Positions 34,043-44,584 of a DNA stretch of 64,000 bases are shown here, piece after piece. Below the pieces are notes generated by a model. It had not been told where the DNA came from, searched no databases, and saw only the letters and a program-made list of their open reading frames with translations. How positions within the stretch are numbered: the stretch's first letter is position 1; the number at the start of each line of letters is the position of its first letter. The DNA is taken from NCBI GenBank assembly GCA_030737835.1, contig CM060857.1, positions 15,821,496 to 15,885,495 on the forward strand, in the 5' to 3' direction. The position numbers and the translations under genes were made by a program. This DNA comes from Acorus gramineus. Taxonomy: Eukaryota; Streptophyta; Magnoliopsida; Acorales; Acoraceae.

Positions 34043-36394
34043 TTATTATTATTATTATTTTTAAGAGAGGTTTGAAAAGAGAAATAGAGAGGGCGGTGTG
34101 TCCTGCTCCCCTTAAAGAGGTCCAATGTCAATCTTAAAAAAAAAAAAAAAAATCATTAAAAGATTATATATAGAATTCCAGTAGTCTTGAAGAAAAGAAA
34201 AAAAAACAAAAAAGTTTTCTTAGCTTTCACCGTATGTAATCCTTCAAATCCTCAAATGGTAATTCATTATGCAATTTACACTGGTTTACAAACTTAAGGT
34301 AGTGTTTGAAAACACAGTTTAAAAAGTAGTTTTTAACTTTTGTAGCTTTATTTTTTGTAGCTTTATGTACAATTTTTTTAAGATATAATGATAATAACAG
34401 TTTTATAAAATACATATTTTAATGTATAAAATTATCGTGGTCAATATCGAAGAGCGTGTGTACTGTGTGACATTTGAAGAGGTGGTTTAATATCGCTTAA
34501 TTAAAATGATTTTTTTTAATTAAATAAAAAATTAAAAAATATCGTCAAACGCCATTTTAAAATGTTGATGTAATTAGAAAATTATTTTAATTTTCGGTAT
34601 AAAAATGTTAGATTTTTTAAAAGCGAAAAAAATTCGCTGGTCTAATAAGTATTGGTGAGGGTTTCAATTTCAAAAGTAACTGATGTACTTGATTGGCATA
34701 TTTTTTGGGTTCACTGTATATGTTTATTTAATCCAGCAGTGTTTGCTCAGTTCAGTACTATCCGTAGTTGGATTTGACTTTGCCCAAATAACATTTTAGA
34801 AGAACTAATTTTTAATAGATGGTTTAAGCGTTTTTATATTCTTTTATTTGAAATATTTTTAACTAAAACACCTTATTTTATATATTTTTTTGATGAGATT
34901 TAAATGAATAAATTGTCTCAATCGTATTTTCAATGGTTTGATGGACGCTTAAAATGGCATGACAGTTTTCTTTCCTTTTATAAAACGGAGATATCAACAT
35001 ACAGCGAGTACCATAATGCATTCATCAATCTCTGGTTCAAAAAAATGTTACATATTTCATGTGACCACATATGATTCAAAGTCTGAGTTGAACAATATTC
35101 TATCTTCAAAAGATTCTTTTTTTTAATCGATATTTCAAAAAAAAAAAAAAAAAAGATTCTTTTTATGCACATGTGACCTCTTAACCAGAGTCATTGGCTT
35201 CAATTGGCCATTGGGGACAAACAGCCACAGGAGGGCCTTTTTAGTTTTTACCTTTCTGTTGACCGATGATTTTAATTTTTAATTATACCCATCAAAAAAA
35301 TTTATATTGTTAAAATATTTTTTTTGAATTTTATTTATATAAATAAGGTTAAAATTATACATGAATGCCCTTTTGAGGAGTATTTATAAATAATATAAAT
35401 TTTTATATTTCAAAGAATACCCTTAAAAAAGATATTAATGCACAATTTTAAACGGTTTAAGAGATATAGTAGAAAATAGTAATTTAAATACAATATTTTG
35501 TAAAATATAATTTTTTTAAGGGTATATATGGAAAAAAAAACTACATTGAAATAGCGAGCTGTGCTTTAAAGATTTCTAAAAAAATTCAATCAAATAATTT
35601 ATGTTACTTAAACTATAACAATAAAAAAAAAATTATATCATGGTGGATACACCAAAATTGTATGTAAGAAAAAAATAAATCAAATGATCCAATTTTTATG
35701 GATACACCATGATACAAAATTTTCTTCTAAGATTGTTGCTTAACGAGGGTTGGTTTCCAAGCTAGACATGCTACAAACATCATTATCTTTAATATGTTCC
35801 TCTAGAAGCACTTACATCAAAAACTTGTTTTCTTTTGTCAAATTTAAAAGATATAACTTTATAATTGAGACCTTTTGAGGACCTCGTCTTAACCAAGTTA
35901 GTAAAAACTCATATTGCTTATGCTTTATCTAGAAATGATTTATGGAAAAAGATTATCCGAGTTATAGTAGAATGAAGTATTTTTCAAGAAAACTTTCAGC
36001 TCAATTGCCAAGAGTAGGACAGGTAAGAGGCACCAGACTACAGCTATTATTCAATGGCTATTACACATGCATTGAAAAACTCTTCATATTCAATTCTATT
36101 TCTACTCTTGTATATAAATATCAGAATAGATCAAAGTCCTATTTTAACATTAGAATACTTACTAAATCATCAAATCTACTAAAGTACTCATATCTTAAAT
36201 CCCCTTTTGATGATTTTGAAAAATTTATTAAAAGATTTTTACTCCTCATCATCAGTTCTTCGTTTTTTTGTTAACTATGATTAAATATCAATATATAATT
36301 AAAAATTCAACCTAAATAATTAATATATGTTAACAATGTACCCAGCAAAATTAATGATGTACATAAAAAGGATAATAATGTACCTAGCAAGGTT
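34043..36394. other. AT-rich intergenic DNA
   Basis: No supported gene. A 110-codon plus-strand frame at 35942-36274 lacks any motif I know and has AT-driven composition. An inverted pair around 35355 and 35545 (CATGAATGCCCTT / AAGGGTATATATGG) may be a decayed MITE. Confidence 0.45.
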
Positions 36395-36490
36395 ATAAAA
36401 GAGCTGCAACTCTGCCACCACAATAAGGGAAACATATTTCATTTTCCTGCAATGACTTAGCTACTGAACACACTGTGATGTTTCACTTTT
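36395..36490. repeat. Duplicate block, partner 43755-43860
   Basis: Both contain GGTTATAAAAGAGCTGCAAC, TCTRCCACCA, AATAAGGGAAACATATTTCA and a CTGAACAC/GTGAACAC ending. The TATAAAAG could be an old promoter, but no gene follows on either side. Confidence 0.75.
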
Positions 36491-37229
36491 TTCATGTTCC
36501 AATTATACAAAAACAATAATACATTTAATTACTACAGTTTAAACTTGTAATTAATTAGAGATTTGTTATTTCTTTATTTTTTTACATTTAATCTACTATT
36601 ATTTTATTATTTATTTATTTAAATACAATATAAAAAAAAGAGAAACCGATTACTAAATAATACAGTTTGCGAGACAGGTTTCCTTAGAACAATGGGATGT
36701 CCTCAATCTATGACAAGGAGATGGAATTACCACATTTCATTATTAATCCTCCTGCTAGTGCAGTCTTTGTATTGATTCAAGACTGTGCCCGGCCAAGATT
36801 CTTAAGTGTGGAGGCATGTGCTTGGCCCTGGTCCTCTCCATTGGTAATAGAGACCAAGGTTGTCTAACTTGTTTTTGCATGCATTGAGATAGTCTTAAAC
36901 AGTGTATAAACTTAGTCCAGGCGTTCAAATGAAGGCAATGTATAACAAAAAAGTGACTTACAGAAAGGATTTACAAAATGTGTTGGGAATCTATGCCTCT
37001 TGATGAAAGAAAATAAGGAAGATAATAACGGATATTTTTTAATCCTCTCCTGCCTTCTCATATAAATTGGCACACCAACAAAATGTAAAAAGAAGTTACA
37101 TATAGCAATAAAAGAGGAGAAGGTCATTTCTTCCCTGATTATTCGATTTGTATTAACAACTTGGACTCAACAATGATATCCATATCTAATAACAGTCTAT
37201 TAACATCTTATTTGGCAAAAGAAGATCCA

Positions 37230-37364
37230 TCAATCTTTACAGCAACATAAAGTTTTCCTGGTTTTGCTAAGCTCACATTGACCGCCCTTATGACGACCTT
37301 TACCCCTACAAGCGCGTTTGCATAAAATAAAGCTAGGAAAGCAAGGCTAGCTCCAAGCAAACGT
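37230..37364 (-). pseudogene. DEFL exon 2 pseudogene, within the 21.9 kb block's duplicate
   Basis: Reading minus from 37364: TTTGCTTGG (in the partner copy DVCLG), then PCFPSF, FILCKRAC, GGQC and TLCCCKD with TGA at 37230-37232. The six C-terminal cysteines (C-x3-C-x10-C-x9-CCC) are kept. The start is broken: the usual VEKVEG codons are replaced, and a short insertion after the first Cys brings in a TAG (TFAWS, stop). No exon 1 is nearby. Confidence 0.75.
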
Positions 37365-37553
37365 CTGAACTCTATGAAATATGCAATATAATAGGATATA
37401 AAATATCAATAGAAGGTGACGGAACAATGATGCTTAAGAAATGAGAGCTATAGTTTTATTTAAAAGCCTTTTTATTCAGAACAATAGATATAAACCCAAC
37501 ACTTAGAAAGCATCAACAGTCAATTATTATCTGATTTGCTAAGAGAAGATTCA

Positions 37554-37646
37554 TCAATCATTACAACAACATTTAGTTTTCCCATCCGACTTGAGCTCAC
37601 ACTGGCCGCCATGTTTATGTCCCTCATTCTTGCAAGCGCGGTTGCA
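37554..37646 (-). pseudogene. DEFL C-terminal fragment
   Basis: Encodes CNRAC, GHKHGGQC and DGKTKCCCND with TGA at 37554-37556, i.e. the C-terminal half of a DEFL domain with intact cysteine spacing. Upstream of the first Cys the sequence changes abruptly into AT-rich DNA that matches an intron of the PHO1-like pseudogene near 11650 (GATCAATTACAATGTGTTAC). It is therefore a junction between two unrelated gene fragments. Confidence 0.7.
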
Positions 37647-37735
37647 AATATATATAAAAATAAAATGGATCAATTACAATGTGTTACATTATCCATTCAA
37701 CGCATTGCGTACTATATATTTCTGTTTTCAATATA
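37647..37735. repeat. Segment shared with a PHO1-pseudogene intron (11650-11735)
   Basis: AATAAAATRGATCAATTACA followed by ATGTGTTACATTA and later TTTTGTTTTCAAT/TCTGTTTTCAAT are common to both places in the same orientation. Confidence 0.6.
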
Positions 37736-38754
37736 CATCTTTGACATATATACATACAACTTTAACTCTCATTTCCTTTATGAGGTGGCCAAAATTATTT
37801 AAGTTGATTCTTGATAGATTGGGGTTACAGTAGATCTAAATCAAATCAAACATAGACTATTTTGAAACCCCAATATTCAATACAAAGAAAGGAGGGGTTC
37901 CGGGCCTGGGTCTATGGGAGTGGGTCGGGCTCTTCTTCATAGGAACGTGTCAGACGGATCCAGATCCACAACAAATCTTGGGTCCATTTTAGGGTTTTCT
38001 TGTCTTTTATCAGTTGAGTTTGGGTGGGTTCAAGAAGAGAAGGTATGCTCTATTATTTGCACGCCCCATCATAGAGTTTTTTTTTTAAGAGAAAAAGAGT
38101 GGTGAGGAAAAAAAAATTTGTAATCTGATTATTTGATACAATGAATTGGAATACGGTGGGAATTTAGGATAATTGTGTTTAATTAGGGTTTCCAATTGAG
38201 ATCCAGAATCATTCATTGTGCTCCTCTTATAATCACACTACATTTGATGATACAATAATATAAACCCCGACAAAAATTCACTCCAAAAAATTAAAATATA
38301 TAAAAATAACTAAATAAATGCTTCAACCAAATGGCGCATTGTCATGATAATGCACAATAAAACGAATTTTAATTGAATTGGTCTCTTGAACAGCTCACAT
38401 AAACTCTATGAAATTATGCAATATAATAAGATATCAAATAACTATTGAAGAGGATTGACAACAATGCATAAAAAAGCAAGGGCTATATTTATTTATTTAT
38501 TTTTCACAAAGAGTTGAAACTTCAAAATTATTATCAAGATAGAAATAGATCAACGTGATCTCAACAAAGACAGGTAGGTTAAAAAAAAAACAAGTTTTAA
38601 ACTGTAAAAATGACTGAGACTAACATCATTATCTTGTCATTCAAGGACAACATATCGAACCCAACGAACCCTAGAAGAAACACCAGAACACTACATCAAA
38701 CAAGAGGTGATGCTAAAAGAGAGAGCTCTAAAAGGGACCGTCATCACTTGGCTC

Positions 38755-39632
38755 ACGAGAGACCACCTCGATCTCCCCCTCTTCGTTCTCCCCAGACATC
38801 CTCTCCAGCAACTTTTGCCGACTTCCCCTTCAACTCTGACACAAGACACGTGAACAGAAATCCCAACGCATTGAGAGTGGCCAGCACGAACAGAGAGTTC
38901 CTCACCCCGATCCCCGTTGGGTACCCGTGATCCAACTTACTCTTGTCCTAGTTTTGCGCTGTGTAAAGGAACCCAAACGCGCCGATGATCGCCCCCGTTT
39001 TCCCCAACACCATGGATATCTCATGGCAGGTGGACCTCACCCTCGCAGGGAATATCTCAACCGGTACAATGAATGTTGTACTATTGGGCCCAAAATTGGC
39101 TAAAAAGAAGGTGAAAGCATACATCACCAGAAACCCAATGTGGTTCTCCTTGAGCCTCCAGTGGTGATAGCCAATATCCAAGCACGGTCCGCAGAGCGCG
39201 ATGAGGGTCTGGGCTCTAGCGATGCAGAACACCTCCTTGATCTCGCTCATAGTCTCGAGCTTGGGTATCCACCCGATCACATTGAAGATGTCGACGCATG
39301 AACTCGCGCGGGAAGAGTCCAAAACTGTTCGACAACGCCTGGTGAGCGCCTCCACCTTCTCCTACTCTGCCACAATCCCCACCTGGAGCACCTTCGCCAA
39401 GTCAGTTGAGGACTTTCTGGCGTTCTTTGCAACCAAGGCGGTGTAACGCGGGGTCTCGGGCATCTTCATCCGCGAGTAGTACGCCATGGCCGTACATGCG
39501 TACGGAAATGCAAAAGAGGTCGTAGGGGTCGGTGAAAAATCCCATGCGGGCAATGACGATAGCTGTGAAGTGGTACATTTGGGTCTTGGCAATGTCGAGC
39601 GCGGTGAGCACTTGGAGTTGTTATCGAGCCAT
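38755..39632 (-). pseudogene. PHT1-type phosphate transporter pseudogene
   Basis: PHT1 proteins are 12-helix plasma-membrane phosphate/proton symporters of about 530 residues. Starting at ATG 39630-39632 this copy reads MAR, a TAA stop at codon 4, then [20 protein letters not shown] and [14 protein letters not shown], the family N terminus. About 150 codons are missing before [20 protein letters not shown], and a TAG follows [23 protein letters not shown] and [11 protein letters not shown] come next, another gap, then [55 protein letters not shown], a TAG, and [14 protein letters not shown] with the tail [15 protein letters not shown] shifted by one frame. Internal deletions bring the coding length to about 880 bp. 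Confidence 0.9.
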
Positions 39633-39809
39633 GGTCTCCCCGTCTCTGCAAGAAAATGGAAACATAATTTTTTAAAAAGTAATAAAAAACAATATTATTA
39701 CATAGAAAAGTAATTAATTTTTAAAAAGTTTCATACTATTAAAATTTTACTTCTTCTCATATTTTCTCTTAAGCCTCTCAAAAAATCATATCACATATAT
39801 ATAGATAAA

Positions 39810-40027
39810 GGGATTTTTATTTTTAAGTCCCTATAAATTTAGTGATCGATCACTCAATTCTTCATATTTTAGTTTTAGTTTTCAGATTTAAAGGATATGT
39901 TCCTTTTAGTTCATGGCTGGGACCTAGAAACATATCCTTTAAATCTAGAACTAAAATTAAAATACGAAGAAGTGAGTGATGGATCCCTAAATAGGTATGT
40001 TTACATGGACTGAAAACTTAAAAACCC
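39810..40027. mobile_element. Fold-back MITE (Mutator-like), second copy of GGGATTTTTA family
   Basis: Starts GGGATTTTTATTTTTAAGTC and ends GAAAACTTAAAAACCC; both arms carry TAGTGATCGATCAC / GTGAGTGATGGATC and TTTAAAGGATATG units. ATAGATAAA is duplicated perfectly (39801-39809, 40028-40036), a 9 bp target site. The related DNA at about 45020-45150 lacks the element. Confidence 0.85.
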
Positions 40028-40161
40028 ATAGATAAATATGCACATAATGCACAACAAAACATGCAAATTCCACTTAAGCTCATGAGAACCCAATCAAAAC
40101 AATGATTAACGCTCCTGCAATTAACAAGAAGAGATCAAAATATGAGTATCCATATGTATAC

Positions 40162-40277
40162 CTATTATAATGTTGGATAAGTTTTCAAGAACTTCATGTA
40201 TAGCTTCTTTTCTATCATTTTGTGTGATGTTCTTTGTGAAGATGGACTCCAGTTCATTCTGCCAATTTCTCCACCTC
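40162..40277 (-). pseudogene. PHO1-like central exon fragment, one base off frame
   Basis: A 116 bp stretch with AG acceptor and GT donor reads EVEKLA, then after a one-base change of frame ELESIFTKNITQNDRKEA and IHEVLENLSNIII. It resembles the part of PHO1 between SPX and EXS (DEVE..F.KHF...DRKKAM). As it stands, the frame meets TGA after seven codons. It lies 0.5 kb upstream, on the same strand, of the PHT1 pseudogene, but belongs to another family. Confidence 0.6.
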
Positions 40278-40289
40278 CTCAAAAATCAT

Positions 40290-40985
40290 CCCCTGTTAAC
40301 GATCATTAATAAGTATTTCAACTACTACATATAATCAATGGCCAATAAAAAAAATAGTTGAAATTGAATAAAAATGGATCCAGAGATGCTGTAAAACCAA
40401 GTCACAGCTCACAAGAATCACAATTTAAAAAAAAAATTATTTTCTCCTAAATTTCAAAACACTCTTACAAATTTAACTAAAAAACGATTCTCTTTCCTAG
40501 ACACCAAAAAAAACGTGAGTCCGGATCCAGTCAAGCTTAATACTATTAGTATCATCAATATTGAATTGCATAGTTTATGAATTAAACTACACACCTATAA
40601 ATCGAATTGTACAAAAAGTGACACTATACTCAACAATTACTTGTGCAGTTCGACTCATTGGTTGTGTAATTCAATTTAAGGACTGTACAGTTCGATACTG
40701 ACCAGACTAACCGAAGTCAATTCTGGATCCAAACTCAAAAAAACGCACACAGAATCACAAACACAAAGCAGACAAACCAAACTTGAAGAACATTAAAAAA
40801 AAAATGATCAAGGTGACTCGTAGAAGAAGCGAAAATAGAGATCCCAAAGAAAAAGAAAAACGGGGGGAGAGAGAGAGAGAGTCTCACTTTGTAACATTGG
40901 ATGTGAGAGTTTACATATAGGTGGCCTCCCTTAATTTTATAGGACTTCGGCTAGTGTGGTGTATTGTGTTTACTACAATATTAAA
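40290..40985 (-). promoter_or_regulatory. Promoter-like block, copy 3 of 3, holding a MITE
   Basis: About 470 bp matches 25010-25490, almost identical over the last 90 bp (GAGAGTTTACATATAGGTGG, ACTTCGGCTAGTGTGGTGTA). TATA-like CCTATAAAATTAAGG on the minus strand at 40929-40943. Here it precedes a PHO1-like exon instead of a DEFL exon. Confidence 0.55.
40517..40736. mobile_element. 220 bp MITE, GAGTCCGGATCCAG ends
   Basis: Inverted ends GAGTCCGGATCCAG and CTGGATCCAAACTC. Flanks AAAAAAACGT and AAAAAAACGC suggest a 9-10 bp duplication. The matching site at about 25235 has a single CAAAAAAACGTACACAGAG without the element, which confirms an insertion. Superfamily probably Mutator-like from duplication length. 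Confidence 0.8.
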
Positions 40986-40999
40986 TTATTGTTGTCTAC

Positions 41000-42501
41000 A
41001 TGGCATCTTGATATTTTATATACTTTTTTATTAATTTTTGTATACCTTTTGATAGTAATGCAGGTAATTTACTTAATTAGTGAAATTTGTTGAACTTAAC
41101 AGCCAAACAAAATTTTTTTTAATAAAGGGTCCAAAATCCAAATATAGCTACATGTCACTTCATATCTCACACGCGGACATTTAAGGCTTCTCAACCGCTT
41201 TTCCTCTTCCTCTATCAATGTATACAGGAGTTTGAGGTTGAGTATTTTGAGCATTCCTTCTTATGTACAAATATAGTTGATGATAAAAAAAATGAGTGTT
41301 TTTACGTTGAATTTTTTTTTCAGTTTAAAATATAGTTCTATATACTACGTTAGAAATCTAGTGAAACATATACCTTGTTAGATGTTATATATACTATATT
41401 AAATATTTTTTTACACTTATTAAAAATGGATTCATTCAACTCAAAATGGAACGATATATACTTTTTATCAAAACGTATATTTCATTAGATGATGTTTACT
41501 ATTTAAAAAAAATGAAAACATGTGAGGTTTGAGTTTTAATTGGTGAATGTGATTGAGTTTTAACAGTTTCCCTTTTAGGCCTTTCCACCACAAAAAAAAA
41601 CCCCCACTTTGTCAAACACTTACAACCCTTTGCTATTATGTCCATTCAACTCTCCCACGTTTTGATACATAATAGGACTTATTCTTGGGTATACAATTAT
41701 TTTGGCATAAGTAAATATAAATAAGGATAAAGTGATTTTATGTTTGGTTGTATTTTAAATCATTCTCGTTAGGAAATGTAAGAATAAAATTTTTGTTATT
41801 TGATAAAATGTAAATAAAACGTGGATAAGAATTTATAAAAGGTGAAAAAATAATGATAGTTGATTTGACATGTCATTTATTAGAGGTAATGACAGTTAAT
41901 TTAATAGTGGGCCCACATATTCTTTGGGTGGAATACAACTTTAAATCCAGAGGTTAGTTGAAATCTATATACCAGTTTATTCTGTATAAGATATCACAGG
42001 GTATACCAGGCATTCAAACAAGAAAAAAGGACCATTCTATCTAATTCTCAGTTATTCTAGGGGGTTATTCTCGAAACAAACAGGGTCTTACTGATTTTGA
42101 AAATCTTAATCAAATCATCTTCATTGAAATCTCTTTTAGGCGTGTGATTTTAAGTTTATTCTCTCCTATGTCAATTTCTTTTTTTTTTTTTTTTTAATTT
42201 GAAGTAACCTACCCACTGAAAAAAGAAAAACAGACGACAGAAAAATATATGAGTTTCTGTATGACACGCATGAAATAACATTTGGGGTGTTATGACACGC
42301 ATCGGTTAGGCTTTCTTCTATATTAGCTTAATTACTATATCATTACTATATCATAAGCTTCATTAACAAAAAAGAAAAACAACTATGCATGGAGGGAATA
42401 TGACAGAGTAATAGCTATGTATAAAAGAGGGAGTGGTGCCTTCGGTGACATGCAGAAGCATTTTTGCTATTATGAAAGTAACCTCTGCATGCTTTTTCCT
42501 A
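41000..42501. other. AT-rich intergenic DNA
   Basis: No supported gene. 41690-42090 has the look of a decayed element (GTTTGGTTGTATTTTAAATC near its start and CGAAACAAACAGGG at its end), similar to sequences near 58.3-58.6 and 60.1-60.5 kb. Confidence 0.4.
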
Positions 42502-43049
42502 GGGAAAAATCTAAATAACCCTTTATAAACTACCTAAAATTCATGTAATCCTCTGACTTTTCTTAAAATCCGTATAACCTTCGAAAACACCTATGTAAAT
42601 CAAAATAACCACTGAGTTAAATTTTTGTTGACATATGAAAGATATTATGTAAATATTCATTTTTGTTAATCATGACTGAGAACACAATATATATATATAA
42701 AAAAAAACTACAATTTGTTAAAAATACTAAAAACCTTCTATACAAAGTGATTGTACCTCCGGATAGATCATAAAACCCTATCTGAAGGGTAAAATCGTCA
42801 TTTACATTTATTTTTTTTCGTATTTTTAACACATTGTAGAGATTTTTTGTATACTATGTTTTGAATTAGGGTTAACGGTTAATAAGATAGAATATTCACA
42901 GAATAATCCTAATTTATCAATAAAAATTTAACTTAGAGAGCTATTTGAATTTCTATATGTGTTTTCTAAAGGTTATATAAACTTTAAAAAAAATCAAAGA
43001 GTTATATGGATTTTAGACTGTTTACTGGGGGCTTATTTGGATATTTTCT
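42502..43049. mobile_element. Long-TIR MITE related to 29544-30135
   Basis: Left end GGGAAAAATCTAAATAACCC; right end GGGGGCTTATTTGGATATTT, an imperfect complement. Arms contain TATAACC-like units as in the 29.5 kb element. I could not confirm the target duplication, so the right boundary is approximate. Confidence 0.6.
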
Positions 43050-43065
43050 TTTTTTTATTTATTGT

Positions 43066-43166
43066 GCTAAAGAAGTTCACTGTTCGCTATTCCTCCTCCA
43101 CTGACATTTCAAGTTTTTGTGCTAAAGAAGTTCACTGTTCCTCCTTTATTGACATTAATTTCCACC
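43066..43166. repeat. ~57 bp tandem duplication
   Basis: GTGCTAAAGAAGTTCACTGT followed by CCTCCTY..TGACATT occurs at about 43064 and 43120. Confidence 0.75.
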
Positions 43167-43460
43167 ATCTTTCCATATGTGGTATGGTTTTCATGTGGCA
43201 ATTATGTTTCACAGTGTAAGCTATACAACTTTTGTTTTTTCTTTCCTCACGCCCACTTGTGTTTGTATCAGTCTAAAAAGAGGACCTCAACAAGAGCCAT
43301 GGCCCAAGATGACACTCAGACACAATTGACCTCTCTGTTGTCCTCCACTCTCTTCATCCTTTGTGCAAAGCAGAATATGAACAATTATAGATGCATGGAA
43401 AGAAAGATAGATGCCTTGAACATTAAAGACCATGGGATCATAAAGGTTTGTGTAGCTTGA
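43119..43460 (+). CDS. Hypothetical 113-codon frame or single exon, function unknown
   Basis: The second half, from an acceptor-like TGTATCAG at about 43272, encodes SKKRTSTRAMAQDDTQTQ, LTSLLSSTLFILCAKQ and MERKIDALNIKDHGIIK up to a GT at 43447. It is of more balanced composition than its surroundings and may be one exon of a decayed gene. The first half is AT-rich and overlaps a small tandem repeat. I do not recognise the family and see no partner exon. Confidence 0.25.
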   Translation: MLKKFTVPPLLTLISTIFPYVVWFSCGNYVSQCKLYNFCFFFPHAHLCLYQSKKRTSTRAMAQDDTQTQLTSLLSSTLFILCAKQNMNNYRCMERKIDALNIKDHGIIKVCVA

Positions 43461-43754
43461 AATTTACAAGAAAAATATTTCATAATATTTTATTGCCTTT
43501 TGACCATTGTAACTTTTACATCAAATTATAACATGGACAACATTTTCTAAAAAAAAAAAATTCATAATATAACTTGTTATATCAATTTTATCCAACAGAT
43601 GTGTGTGCACAGGGAATAATTCTTGCATGTAAATGGTATCTTTTAAAACACACCTAAAAATATATGTATAGTATAAGAAATTGTGAGAGTACTGTTGTGT
43701 TGCATATTATCAAGTTGCATGTGGTCCCAATCACATATATATATTTGGTACTGG

Positions 43755-43860
43755 GTTATAAAAGAGCTGCAACTCTACCACCATAATAATAAGGGAAACA
43801 TATTTCATTTTAGTGCAATGACGCAATGACCTTAGCTGGTGAACACTGCGATGTGTTTAT
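43755..43860. repeat. Duplicate block, partner 36395-36490
   Basis: See the partner entry; this copy carries small insertions (ATGACGCA tandem) and is cut by the element starting at 43866. Confidence 0.75.
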
Positions 43861-43865
43861 TTTTA

Positions 43866-44584
43866 GGTTTTTTTGCATATATACCATCAAAAAATACTCA
43901 ATTTATTTTCATACCATTCAAAATAATATATTTATTTTTATATCATTAGAATATATATAAATTATGCATATTTATCATCCTAGTTAACTTCCATCCAAAT
44001 TTTTATTAAAACCGTTATAGTCTTAGAGAAATGACCAAAGTACCCTTATTTTTTTATTTTTCATATTTTACCTTACCAAATACAATATTTATAAAAATAA
44101 AAAATATTAATTTTAATATGAAAATGATAAAAATAATCTAAAATCTATAAACATAAAAATTAAACATAAAAATTATTTATTAGTAAAAACATAATAATTA
44201 TTAATACTTACATGAATAGAAATAAAATAAAATTATTTTGACAAAAATTAATCATATATATTACAAAATGAAATATTTTAAAAAAAACCTAGATCTTGAT
44301 TGGAAGTTGAATGGCTCATGATTGATTTGGAAAGAACAAGAGATTAATTAGGTTATTATGTTTAATTATTTACACTATGACAAAAATTATACTATGGCTA
44401 TTTTTGTCATTTTTATTTATTGGTTAAGAACTAACTATAATTAAGTTTAATTTTGGTTAAAAAAGATAACAGAGGGACACATTTTTTCATTAAGAAAATT
44501 TTAATGGTATAAAAATAAATATTTTATTTGTGGTGGTATAAAAATAAATAATATATTTTTCAATGGTATATATGCAAAAAACCA
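43866..44584. mobile_element. Long-TIR Mutator-like element, TTTGCATATATACC ends
   Basis: Left arm GGTTTTTTTGCATATATACC, right arm GGTATATATGCAAAAAACC, with further inverted match over about 50 bp. TTTATTTTTA is repeated on both sides (43856-43865, 44585-44594). The interior is AT-rich with no frame. Confidence 0.75.

Noticed and set aside
35942..36274. 110-codon frame on the plus strand
   Set aside because: No recognised motif, AT-driven residues (Ser, Phe, Leu, Lys), no promoter or partner exon.
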